Shown here piece after piece: positions 49,585 through 58,813 of a DNA stretch of 64,000 nucleotides. The DNA is taken from assembly GCA_006538405.1 (NCBI GenBank), contig BJKQ01000003.1:1302001-1366000 (forward strand), given 5' to 3'. How positions within the stretch are numbered: position 1 is the stretch's first letter; every line of letters starts with the position of its first letter. This DNA is from Hansfordia pulvinata. Taxonomy: Eukaryota > Ascomycota > Sordariomycetes > Xylariales. Position numbers and translations under genes: made by a program. The notes under the pieces were generated by a model, which was given only the letters and a program-made list of their open reading frames with translations, made no database searches and was not told where the DNA came from.

Positions 49585-49838
49585 GTCGACGGGCCGAGTC
49601 CTGCCTTCACGAGCTATGGGTAGGGCGGTATAGGTGTGTAGTAGTCGTGTAGCCGGGTTCCTCGTTGGCCTAAGTTGGGCTAAGTAGGGCGGAAGCGCAC
49701 TCGTATATGAGGGGCACAGTACACAGCTTGCAAGGTCGCCGCGAGGGTCGGTCCTGACGGCTTTTGTTCGTGGGGTAGGACAGGGAAACGGTTCATCCAT
49801 CCAGTGGCGGCGGCTCGGGATCGTCGGTTGCTGCTGCA

Positions 49839-49840
<2 letters not shown>

Positions 49841-49875
<35 letters not shown>
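49841..49875. repeat. (TGC)n microsatellite in the fluG promoter
   Basis: About twelve TGC units, roughly 260 bp upstream of the fluG start codon. On the minus strand it reads as a CAG-type repeat and could be in the fluG leader. Confidence 0.9.
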
Positions 49876-49877
<2 letters not shown>

Positions 49878-50253
49878 TGATTGCTGACCGCCTCGCCTCT
49901 TGAGCGCAAGCAACAGGAATGGGGAGGGAGGAGTGGCGGGAGTGGGACCTCGAGAGGACCAGCTAAAAAGGCGAATGACTGACAGGGACAGGACAGCCAG
50001 AGCGATAGCTCTCCGCCCTGGACTCAGCCAGCAGCCAATAGTGGCCTATTCCTGGCATGGGATGGCATCGTGGGCGGGTGCTTGTGCATGACAACGAAGG
50101 CAAAGGGTACGAGAGGTAGAGTTGGGCCGGCGCCGGCGGCTAGCCTTCTGAGTAATGATCCGCCACGTCCCCCTGAAGTAGCAGGTCGACGGGTCCAGCT
50201 CAGCCCTGTAGAAGCGCCTCAGCTTTACCTGGATGGAACGGATGCGACGCCTG

Positions 50254-50268
50254 TACTCGTACGAGTAC
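50254..50268. repeat. Perfect palindrome made of two octamers
   Basis: TACTCGTA and TACGAGTA overlap head to head. With the flanking G and C the element is a 16-bp perfect palindrome (50253-50268). It is followed at once by CTAGG and a second ACTCGT. It lies about 670 bp upstream of the fluG start codon. Confidence 0.9.
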
Positions 50269-51407
50269 CTAGGTACTCGTCATGTCCACTACCTACGAGT
50301 CTGGTAGTCGTATCTCTAGATGGCCTCAGGTAGTACATCCGGTACATGCGCTCGGCCCAACTTGGCTGCTTTTAGCATGGCGTCCACTGTGGCAACCGGT
50401 GTCAAGTTTCTGATCGACAGGTCATTTGCTGGCTGCATGATCATCCATGGATCTGGCATACGCCGCCTGTTCCATGACCCGGCCACAGGAACTGCAGATG
50501 TACTCTTCGTACCTAAGACGGAAGAAGACATAAGACGTCTTGCCTCAAGGCACACTTGCCATCAGCCACCAGAAGTATGACTGCTGTCAACGTGAGGAAA
50601 CGTTTGCCAAAACCACACTTGCACTGTTCTCCCTGTCAAGTGGCCTTGTGCCTGGGTGTCGACAACACCAAGGTGAAGAGAGTTTGGAAGCCTATCGGGA
50701 CTTCGAGATAGCAGCTGCCAGGATCCGCCTACCAGGGTCAGATCTGACTAATATCCCTGGTATCAGATAGGCTCGCATGTCAGCCTCAAGCTTTGAGAGT
50801 CAGCACTTCTGTCAGACCATCTCCTGGATGCGAGTGCGACCACGACCCTATGGGAAAGGCGCGTGGGCTCCGTCCAGAGACTCGCATCGATGAATCAAGT
50901 CGGACAGCCTCGCGAGTCTCCTTCGCCTCGGCCGGGTCGCGTTTTCTTCTCAGCAAGCCTCATCGCGCGAGACCGTTCTGAGCGAGATTGCCCCCTTGGG
51001 TCAGGGCGGAACTATTCATGCCCCGCGCTGTTCCTTTCGAGGAAGCATCTCGTGTCTGCAAAATACCGTAGGAGCCATGACCTCAAAGCCATCAGGACTG
51101 GGTCCTGCCAGCGAAACTGTCGAATACGTTTCGGGTGTGGGAGCACCTCGCGGACTCCAAGCTGCCTCGTCCTGCCCTCCGGCCAACCCGGTGTGAATGA
51201 TTGCAATTTTACCAGGAAGTACCCGGACCTGAAAGCATCCATGGATGGGAACAGCTGTTAACAAGGGACCTCGCATTTCCTTGCCTCGGGCTGTCACGGG
51301 TTCCGTATCTAAAATCTACTCGCATGCACTGGATCATCCTTTGAGCCAGCTTACCATGGAAAGCCATCTTGGGCAGTAATAAGATGTTTTTCGGACCTGC
51401 TCGCAGC

Positions 51408-52330
51408 CTACCCGCTCTCCTCGGCCACCATCCGCAGCGCCCTCTCGTACTCCTCCACCTCGCGCGCCCCCACGAGCGTCACGTCCCTCTTGCGGCCCTC
51501 GACGCGCACGGTCGGCACGGCGTCGATGCCGTCCGCCCGGCTCCTGCGCAGCCGCGCGCGCGTCCTCGCCGCGCCCGCGCCGCCTGCCACCGCCTCGCGC
51601 GCGTCCGCGCCGCCACCCCGGCCTCCGCGCACGCCGCCAGCAGCGTCTCCGGGCTGGCCGGGTGCCCGCCCCGCTCGAGGTGCGCGCGGAACAGCGCGCC
51701 GGCGAGGCGCGACGCCGTGGCCGGCCCGTAGCGCTCCGCGGCGGCCGCCCGGCCCGCGTCCTCGCCCTCGCCCTCGTCCTCGTCCCGGTCGCCCTGGAAG
51801 TGCTGGATGACGCGGTGCGCGTCGAAGCTGTTGGCCACGACGGCGGCGGCAGCGGCGGCCCCGTTGTCGTCGTCGTCGCCAAGGAGGTCGAAGAAGTCGA
51901 TGCCCACGGCCTCGCCGTGCGGCCGGATCGCCCGCTCGAACGCCTCGAGGCGCGCCGCGTCGCCGCCGTGCTCCGCACCCGCCAGCCACGCCCGCCGGTC
52001 CTGCCCCTCCGCCGCCATGTCCGGGTGCAGCTGGAAGGGCTGGAAGCGCACCGTGAAGCGCGCCTTGCTCGCCAGGTCGGACAGGGCGAAGTTGGACAGC
52101 GCTTGGTCGAGTCTGTATGTGTGTGTGCGTGTATGCGGAAACGGGGAGTGGTTAGCCCCCTTGTCCCGGGTACTGTGCTTATCTGGATCAAACGTACCGC
52201 TTCTTGCCTATATATGTCCTGCGGTCTGGCTCAGCATTGTCGCGGTCTCGCAGAGGGGCGGAGCTTCAGGCGCATGCACTTACCAGGGACAGATGGTGTC
52301 CATCGTGAAGGTGATTGTAGACTCGTACAT
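51408..52330 (-). CDS. DsbA/FrnE-like thioredoxin-fold protein, apparent frameshift (3 exons)
   Basis: Minus-strand exons are 52330-52284, 52218-52198 (a 21-nt microexon) and 52112 onward; introns are 65 nt (GTAAGT) and 85 nt (GTACGT). The start MYEST leads to a CPWT active-site motif (Cys14) split by intron 1, then TYIGKKRLDQAL. The helical insertion and the NSFDAHRVIQHF and LAACAEAG motifs follow in one frame. Near 51605-51615 the homology jumps to the next frame, which carries the cis-Pro loop (GIDAVPTVRVEGR) and ends at a TAG at 51410-51408. Read without a shift, the protein ends at 51479 and lacks the cis-Pro loop. The shift lies in a GCG/CGC-rich stretch, so either a base error or a real lesion is possible. 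The family (FrnE, HCCA isomerase-like) has a DsbA fold; a single active-site Cys suggests a transferase or isomerase-like role, not disulfide exchange. Acidic and Ala runs (DDDDNGAAAAAA, DEDEGEGED) interrupt the domain. Confidence 0.78.
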
Positions 52331-52603
52331 CCTGGTGGAGACGCGGCCTGAGCCCGTAGTATGGTGAATCGATATGGTGGTTGTAGAGGAGGGAAAGCTG
52401 CTGGGTGGGTGAATTCATTGTAGCCGAGTCCGCCGCTTCACGTGCAACTAGTGCGGGGGCACTCCGCAGCGTGCTCGGGTCTCGGGTGCGTTCGCACCGG
52501 CTGTGTGGCCAGGTGCACGATCACAAGATAAGCCGTACACAAGATACATCACGGAATTCGTGGGCTGCTACCAGAACTTGGGGTATCATTCCAGGCTACA
52601 AGT

Positions 52604-53800
52604 CTAGTCAAACGTCGTCTTCTTGCCCTGCGGCTTGACGACAGCGCCGGTTAGGTACGAAGCGACCTCGGTGTCGCCATACGTCTTCTTCTTCTTCTGT
52701 TCCCGCGGCGCCGTCTCGGACGCAGCCTCGCCGCCGCCACCGGAGGGAGCGGGCCGGCCGCCCCGGGGCTGCTGCTGCTTCTTGTCCGGCCGGTCCTTGC
52801 CGAACCTCTTCTTATAGCGCAGCTGATCGTCCTCCGCGTAGTCGATCTTGAGCTCTCGCCCGTGCAGCCGGTTCACCCACCACTTCCTCAGCTTGAACTT
52901 CTTCGCGGGCGCCGCCGCCTTGGCGTCCTCGTCCTCCTCCTCGTCGTCCTTGGGATCCCGGAAGTCGTCCTCGGTCTCAATGTCCTCCTTGATCTTGACG
53001 AACCCCTTGACGGCCCACTCGGCGGCCTCGGCCTCCTTGAACTTGACCCAGCCGTACCCCTTGCATTTGCCGCTGTCCTCGAACGTCGCGACCTTGAGCC
53101 ACTCGATCTCACCGCACTTATCGAACTGAGCCCTGACGTCGTCTTCTGACGTCTGGAACGAGAGGTTGCCGACGTAGATCTTCTTGCTGGGGATGTGCTT
53201 GGGGCCGGCCGCGGCGGTCTGGGCAGAGGCGCCACGTGCGTTGTCGCTGGCGGCGGCGGGTGCGGCCTCTTTTTGCGGCCGGCCCTCGAAAGACTTGGCG
53301 TTCTTGATCAGGACTTTCCTGCCCTGCAGTTCGGTCTCGGTCAGCGCCATGGCGGCGATGGACGCGGCCTCGGTGTCAAAGTCGACGTATGCGAAGCCCT
53401 TGTTCTGCGGCTTGTTGTCCTCCATCTTGTGCAGCTTGCTGGGGGGCATGTTGACGCGGGTGATGTTCTGCTCCTTGATGGCCTCGCCGGAGCTGTCGAT
53501 GAACCACTGGAACAGCTCCGCCCTTTTCATGGTGAAGGGGAGGTTTCCTATCCAGATGCCGTGATCGGAGCGCTTCTTCTCCTTGCCGTCCTTGCCCTTG
53601 CCCGTGGGCACGCCTTCGTCTTCGGCCTCGTCATCGCTGCCTTTCTTGACGGGCAGCGACTTGCCCTTCTTGAGGAGACGTTTCGCTTTCTTCGAGGGCG
53701 GCTCTGGGAGGTTGAGGTCGACCTCGATCTCGTCGACCTGGGCTTTGCGCTTCTTGGAGTCGGCCGCCAGGGTCGGGCTGGCAGCTTCTTCGGCCGCCAT
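52604..53800 (-). CDS. NOP13: Nucleolar RNA-binding protein Nop13-like
   Basis: Single exon, ATG at 53800-53798, 398 residues, close to budding yeast Nop13 (about 400). A Lys-rich, acidic N terminus with nuclear-localisation-like clusters (SKKAKRLLKKGK, 36-47) precedes two RRM domains. RRM1 covers about 82-168, with RNP2 IWIGNLPF and RNP1 KGFAYVDF. RRM2 starts at about 208, with IYVGNLSF and KGYGWVKF, and carries an acidic insertion (DDEEEDEDAK). The tail is Lys/Arg/Gly/Gln-rich. Nop13 is a nucleolar protein of pre-ribosomal particles; its exact step is unclear. The upstream gene on the same strand begins about 1.9 kb away; the DsbA-like gene follows 274 bp downstream on the same strand. Nothing is broken. 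Confidence 0.9.
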   Translation of the reverse strand: MAAEEAASPTLAADSKKRKAQVDEIEVDLNLPEPPSKKAKRLLKKGKSLPVKKGSDDEAEDEGVPTGKGKDGKEKKRSDHGIWIGNLPFTMKRAELFQWFIDSSGEAIKEQNITRVNMPPSKLHKMEDNKPQNKGFAYVDFDTEAASIAAMALTETELQGRKVLIKNAKSFEGRPQKEAAPAAASDNARGASAQTAAAGPKHIPSKKIYVGNLSFQTSEDDVRAQFDKCGEIEWLKVATFEDSGKCKGYGWVKFKEAEAAEWAVKGFVKIKEDIETEDDFRDPKDDEEEDEDAKAAAPAKKFKLRKWWVNRLHGRELKIDYAEDDQLRYKKRFGKDRPDKKQQQPRGGRPAPSGGGGEAASETAPREQKKKKTYGDTEVASYLTGAVVKPQGKKTTFD

Positions 53801-54521
53801 TGCAGTGACGAGTGGTGCCGAAAGAATGCGCGGGAGATGTGTCGAATTTGCGATGTGAATTGGGTCAGACTAGCTAGCAGCGCAGTCTACGTTGGGGTAC
53901 GTTGGGGGTTGCGGTGAGAGTGAAGACGGGAAGTGGTCAGTAGGTAGGTATTCAAGTGGCATGATTGACGCCAGCCCGTTTCTGACGGCGACCCAAGTGC
54001 GACAGCAGCCGAGCGACTTTCCCAGGAAAAAAAATCCGGGGCTGATAAGATAGGCCGAATGCGTGTGTGCCAATCCGATTTATGCAACTATCCAGATGAC
54101 ACTGCGGGCACTCTGACGCACCAGACGGACTGTTGGTCCATGGCGACGGGCACTCTCTACTATCCGGACTGATACCATATTTGAACTCGGGGTTCTTGCA
54201 ATTGAAAACAGCGCCTGATGTATAGGTACTGAAGCCCATCAAACGTCTTGATGGGACATATCTCTGGCGATAGTCGAGGACCAGCAATGACCCCGCTGAC
54301 GCGTATCAGCTTTTAATTTAGTAGCCTTTGATTTCACTGGGCTGTCTGCTGTATAAGCAGTTCGCCGGCGACAGTGAACCGAATCGGCCTCGCAGAGCTG
54401 GAGTGCCTAATGTGCAAGCAAAGGTCTTTCGCACAAATTTCAACAAACTCCAGACCCTCCTCCCGGGGCCGGCGCGAGCCTGTGCATCTCTCCCACCCGT
54501 CTCCTCCCCCCACCAACCCGC
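53801..54521. promoter_or_regulatory. Promoter region of NOP13 and 3' end of the kinase gene
   Basis: About 720 bp between two minus-strand genes. No reading frame, repeat or clear TATA element was seen; an A-run occurs near 54028. Confidence 0.4.
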
Positions 54522-55679
54522 TCAAGCGCCGCTCCCCGCCGCCGCCGCCGGCTCCCGCCACGCCTCGTCCTCGAGGCTCCAGACGGTCTCGTCGGGCGCG
54601 ACGCGGGTGCCGACGATCTCCTCGCCGTTGACGAGGTCGTTCTCGTCGGCGCGGCGCCCCGCCTCCTCGGCGTCCCGCGCGATGCCTGCGCGCACGTGCC
54701 GGGCCACCAGGCGCCGCCGCGCCGTCTCGGGGCCGACCTCGACGAACCACCGCTGGTCCATCAGCGCCGCCGCGGCCCGCCACGGCTCCTTGTCCAGGAG
54801 GACGTAGTTTCCCTCGAACACGACGATGCGGTGCGTCGGCAGGACTGTTGAAGAGAGGGGAGGATGTCAGTATGCGTTGCATCTTCTTTTTTCGGCTTCT
54901 TCTTGGGGGAGGAACAAGGTAGAGGGAGGGTGGGGGAGCGGTCCTTTTTCTTTCTCTGTTCATGCAAATACGACCTACCCGGAATGTCATCCTCCTTGGG
55001 GTCCTTGACGGCGTGGTCGAAGCTGGGGGCGTGGATGGTGGCCGAGGCCGGGGTCAGGGGGACGCGCAGCTCGCGGACGAGGCGCAGGAAGGCCTCGCCG
55101 TCAAAGGTGAACTCGGCGCCGCGGCGGGCGTGCGCGTGCTGCGGGTCCGGCATGGCCGACAGCTGCGCGCGCGTCAGGTGGTAGCCGTCCATGGGCACGA
55201 AGGCCGCGACGGGCGGCGGCGGCGGCGGCGGCGTCGTCGTCGTCGTTGTGGGTTGGGATGCGGCGTCCGACCCTCCCGCCGCCGATGCCGCCGCCGCTAG
55301 ACTCGCTTCTGCTGCCGCGTGCCGCTCGTTCAGCGTCTTGGCGACGAGCTGGGACACGGTGGTTTTTCCTGCGGCGGGCCGTCAGCATCACGTGCTTCTG
55401 CGTGGTTGAAGAGGGGGAGCAGAGCTAGCCGCCAGGGAAAGGGGTTGTGATGAGAGGCCGTACCGGATCCGGGGATGCCGCCAATGGCAATCACTGGGTA
55501 GAGGCCGGCGAGTTAGTCCGGGCGTCTCGCTCTGTACGCGCACCATGTCGGGCGGGTGGACTGCTTGACCTACAGAGTCTTTGATCGGCGGGTGTTTTCT
55601 GGTAGAGGCCCCAGGCCTTGTCAATGAGCTTCGAGACCTGCTCGTCCATTGTTGGGAGCTGCTCGGGCATTGCGGGCAT
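54522..55679 (-). CDS. Uridine kinase-like P-loop kinase (4 exons)
   Basis: Minus-strand exons 55679-55574, 55493-55464, 55368-54979 and 54844-54522 join to 282 residues. Introns are 80 nt (perfect ACTAAC branch), 95 nt and 134 nt. The Walker A motif GIPGSGKT (Gly41 to Thr48) is assembled from exons 2 and 3. Downstream are PMDGYHL, a RRGAEFTFDGEAF motif and VVFEGNYVLLD, the signature set of the phosphoribulokinase/uridine kinase-like family that includes yeast Yfh7 and the fission yeast SPAC227.14 protein. These are cytoplasmic ATP-dependent kinases whose substrate (nucleoside or sugar) is mostly unproven. An Ala/Thr/Pro-rich insertion, with a run of six Thr and seven Pro, separates Walker A from the PMDGYH motif. 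The exon 2 donor is GTACGG, a weak match, but the reading frame across it is exact. Confidence 0.85.
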
Positions 55680-56923
55680 GGAGGTGTAGGTGTTGAGGGG
55701 GGTGTCGTATGACGTCGGACAGTGAGGGGGAGGAGGGGGTCAGTGGTGAGTGGTGAGTGCTGCTATGGGGGCCAACGGTGATTAACTCTTCAGCAGACCA
55801 CACAGACGCCAGCCGGGGCAAGAATGGGGCATGGAGTCGTGAGGTGTCCGACACGCGAACGCAGCATCACGGGATATCATGGAATATATGGCCCTGGCGC
55901 TCGAGGGCCGGCCGGAGGCAGGGTGCCTGGCGCTGGAGTGGCCCGTGGAGCCAACGGAGGACAGTCCTCCGTCGATGGTGGGGTCGGTCGCCCGCCCGCC
56001 CCTCCTGCGCCGCAGCCATTTCGCACCAATAACCCGGAAAAAGGGGACTTGAAGTGGCTGGCTGGCTGGCTGGGCACCACACGCCCGCGTTCCTGGCTGC
56101 GTGCGAGTCTCGCGACAACAATCCGTGGATGCAATCCTCTTCAACTCAGTTGTGCTGTCAAGCAGCTCCATAGCGGAGCTGCAGAAGACACACGTCCGTT
56201 GCCTCCCAGAAACTCTCTCTGGAGGGGCCCTGGGCGAGCGGGCGCTCATCTATCCACTTCCCGTCTCGGAGCCCCATTACGAGTACAGTGTATGTCTGCT
56301 GCTTTACTCTTCTAATTCCGTATGACTACCTACCCGGTACCTGTGGACGCGCACGCCTTGTTTGCCTAGAGCGGCAATTCAGGTCTTGATTCGGTCGCAG
56401 AGAATCAAGTTGTGAATATCTAGTGGCCGCAATGCTTGGTGCAAGCCCGAACCGAGAAAATGGCACGCCCAGCAGAGCCCCTCACCCGCCAATCCGGTCT
56501 GCCCCACCAGGCCCGGAAGTCTGCCTGGTGCAGATTCGCGACGGGAGCGAGCCGCACGCACTACAACGCCCGTCACCCAACGCAGATCAGCGACAGAGCA
56601 GAGGCACACGACCGCTCACAGCGCGCGACAAGCTGCTATCTGCCTGTCCGTCCTCTCTTTCACAAAACACCCACGGGAATACTCCGCAGCCGTCACTTGT
56701 CACTTGTTGGCTGTCTCTCCACCCACGCGCCGTCCGAGCTCCCCCCCCCCCCCCAAGTCCCGACGACTTCCCCCATTCCACGCCCAAAGAGCCATCATCG
56801 GGAACGGAGAGCAGAATCAACAAAGGAAACAGCGGCGAAGCGCGCATAACCCAACGCAAATCAAGCATAGAGCGGGACATCTCGCACTGACAAGCAAACG
56901 AATAAAGCGACTCCTCCGGCGCC
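55680..56923. promoter_or_regulatory. Divergent promoter region, kinase gene and 163-aa gene
   Basis: About 1.2 kb between divergent genes. Contains a 14-nt C homopolymer (56741-56754) and one TACGAGTA copy (56278-56285). No coding frame is convincing. Assigned as promoter from position only. Confidence 0.4.
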
Positions 56924-57636
56924 ATGAGCGGCAACGACGAGGCGGACCTGCTCGACGGGGGGCTCTTCGGCATCCAGCTGTCCGACTCGGAGGGCGAGGA
57001 CGGCAAGAAGGCGCCCAAGCCCGAGAAGGGGTACGCGCGCGACGCCCAGTCCGAGGAGGCCTTCCAGGCCGTGCGGCGCGAGTACCGGGTCAAGGTCGAG
57101 AACGGCGAGGTGGGTTGCGACAAATCTCTCTTTCACCGTCCCCTTTTCGTCTGCACATTATTGCCTTCTTGTCTTCTCTATCCCTTCAGCCACCTATTTC
57201 AACAGATTTTGTGGCTTGCGTTATGCGTTTTCTTGAAAAAAAAAAAAAGAGAGATGCGATAAGTAAGACCGAACCGACGGGACACAACGCACTGACAGCC
57301 TTTCGTTTTCATCTTTAAACCCCCACGCAGATCTGGAAGTCCATCGACATGCCGCGGCTCCTCGGCGGCGGCGACATCTCCAAGCCCGAGGCGCAGGCGC
57401 TGCTGCATGCCGTCGAGGAGCTCTTCTTCCTGCGAAGGTACGGCGAGGGCGCGCGGCTCGCGCGGACCCTGCTCGGAGCGGCGGCAGAGGAGGGCCAGGG
57501 CCAGGGCCAGGGTCAGGAAGGAGATGGACAACAGGGCGGCGCGCCGGGGCTCGACGACGACATGCGCGCCACGCTGCGGTACTACGAGAGCAGGTGCCGG
57601 GCGAGGGAGCGCGAGGGCGTTTTGAGTGCAGTATAG
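56924..57636 (+). CDS. Small conserved fungal protein of unknown function (163 aa, 2 exons)
   Basis: Exons 56924-57109 and 57331-57636 join in phase at GAG/ATC across a 221-nt intron (GTGGGT donor, CTGAC branch, CGCAG acceptor), the longest intron in the window; it contains an A-run. The N-terminal third is acidic (DLLDGGLFGIQLSDSEGED) and probably disordered. The junction region EAFQAVRREYRVKVENGEIW and the helical part SKPEAQALLHAVEELFFLRRY look conserved, like a TPR-type helical pair. A Gly/Gln-rich repeat (GQGQGQGQ) interrupts it, then a last helix LRYYESRCRARER. I recognise it as a fungal protein of unknown function and have no biochemical role for it. Convergent with the Ups2-like gene. 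Confidence 0.75.
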
Positions 57637-58234
57637 GCACCCCGAGACAAATGCATGACATGTAACAGGACACCTGAGCTCGAAGACTGAAGAACTCACA
57701 AGACTGAGCGCGCGCGTTTGTGCATGTGTATAATCATTGCAGTGTATTAATTTAGCTGCCATTCTATCGTGGAGAAGAGTCACCGTTGTCTACGTGTTGC
57801 AGACCTCGACCCGACGGGCGGCGGCGAATTCCATGTCTAAAGGTGGGAACCGCAACAGAGAAGAGTCGTGTATCGTCAGACAGTGCAACCAGGCCGAGCC
57901 ACCAAATCAAACCAAAAAACCATTCTTTTCTTGGGTATGCCCGAACTCCTTGCTGACTTTTTTTTACGCGCGGGCCCCACGCGGAAGATGAGATGGGAAA
58001 AAATGACAAAAAGATGCCCTCGAAAGGAGGGCACAGAATGAAGAACCCCAAGCAAGCTCACCCTTGAGCTTGCGACGCCGGAAAATGCTGCGAACCATCT
58101 ATTTTGCGCTGTTTGCGTTTCATCGTACAGGCCACTTGATGCTGGGCGGTGTAAGTCGAATGATTGTTGCTGAGATGTCGGGCTGGAATCCGAGCCGAGG
58201 CCAGATCCAGGGTGTCGAGTAATCGGAGCAACGT
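57637..58234. other. Convergent intergenic region
   Basis: About 600 bp holding the 3' ends of the 163-aa gene (+) and the Ups2-like gene (-). AT-richer than the neighbours with a T-run at about 57957-57964; no gene seen. Confidence 0.5.
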
Positions 58235-58813
58235 CTATGCGAGCATGCGTCTGCCGCCGCGCATCTTCTCCTTTTCGCGCTCTTCGGCGAATACGCGCCG
58301 GCTCATCTCCAGCACCAGCTCGAAGCCCTCCTGGCCCTTGGCGGCATTCTCCCTGAAGCGGGTGACGAGGGAGTCCTCGATGCTGTTCTTGATTCGCTGC
58401 CAGCCGCCGCACAGGGCCGTTATCCGGGCATCCTGCTGGAACTGGGTCTGGCCGGCGCTGAGCGGCTTGTAGATGACGGTCTCCTGCACGTTGACGAGGT
58501 TGGACCACGTGATGTTCTGGGAGACCATGGTGACGGTCTTCTCGGCGGGGTTGACGTAGGAAGTCTCGAAGACCTGGCTGGTCTCCATGCAGCCGCCCAT
58601 GAGCGACTTGAGCCAGTCGGGCGCGGCCTGCTTGCAGGTGATGAGGCGTTCCGTGCGGAGGATGCCGGTGGCAGGGTCAACGGACCGCCCGACCGTGTCG
58701 ACGGCGATAACGTGTGTCGACTTGTCGTTCCATGGGCAGTACTTGCGCCAGTTGGCGGTAGATACTTCTTCCCACGAGTAGTCGAAGGTGCACGTGTTGG
58801 AGAAGACCTTCAT
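58235..58813 (-). CDS. UPS2: Ups2-like PRELI/MSF1 mitochondrial lipid-transfer protein
   Basis: Single exon, ATG at 58813-58811, TAG at 58237-58235, 192 residues. The PRELI/MSF1 domain fills residues 1 to about 170, starting MKVFSNTCTFDYSWEEV, with STHVIAVDTV, TERLITCKQ and NITWSNLVNVQETVIY. These motifs match yeast Ups2 better than Ups1. Ups2 pairs with Mdm35 in the intermembrane space and carries phosphatidylserine to the inner membrane for conversion to phosphatidylethanolamine. No cleavable presequence is visible, which fits the family (import depends on Mdm35). The last 20 residues are a Lys/Arg/Glu-rich helix. It has no disrupting insertion and looks intact. Confidence 0.92.
   Translation of the reverse strand: MKVFSNTCTFDYSWEEVSTANWRKYCPWNDKSTHVIAVDTVGRSVDPATGILRTERLITCKQAAPDWLKSLMGGCMETSQVFETSYVNPAEKTVTMVSQNITWSNLVNVQETVIYKPLSAGQTQFQQDARITALCGGWQRIKNSIEDSLVTRFRENAAKGQEGFELVLEMSRRVFAEEREKEKMRGGRRMLA

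Larger units (their letters stand above)
49585..51407. other. Intergenic region upstream of fluG
   Basis: Contains the fluG promoter, an interrupted CTG repeat, and the perfect 16-bp palindrome described below. An 80-codon open frame exists on both strands at about 50316-50580; its composition is ordinary but it matches no family I know, so I do not call it. No other coding signal was seen. Confidence 0.5.

Noticed and set aside
50316..50580. 80-codon open frames on both strands at the same place
   Set aside because: Ordinary composition, but no start context, no domain I recognise, and neither strand is preferred.
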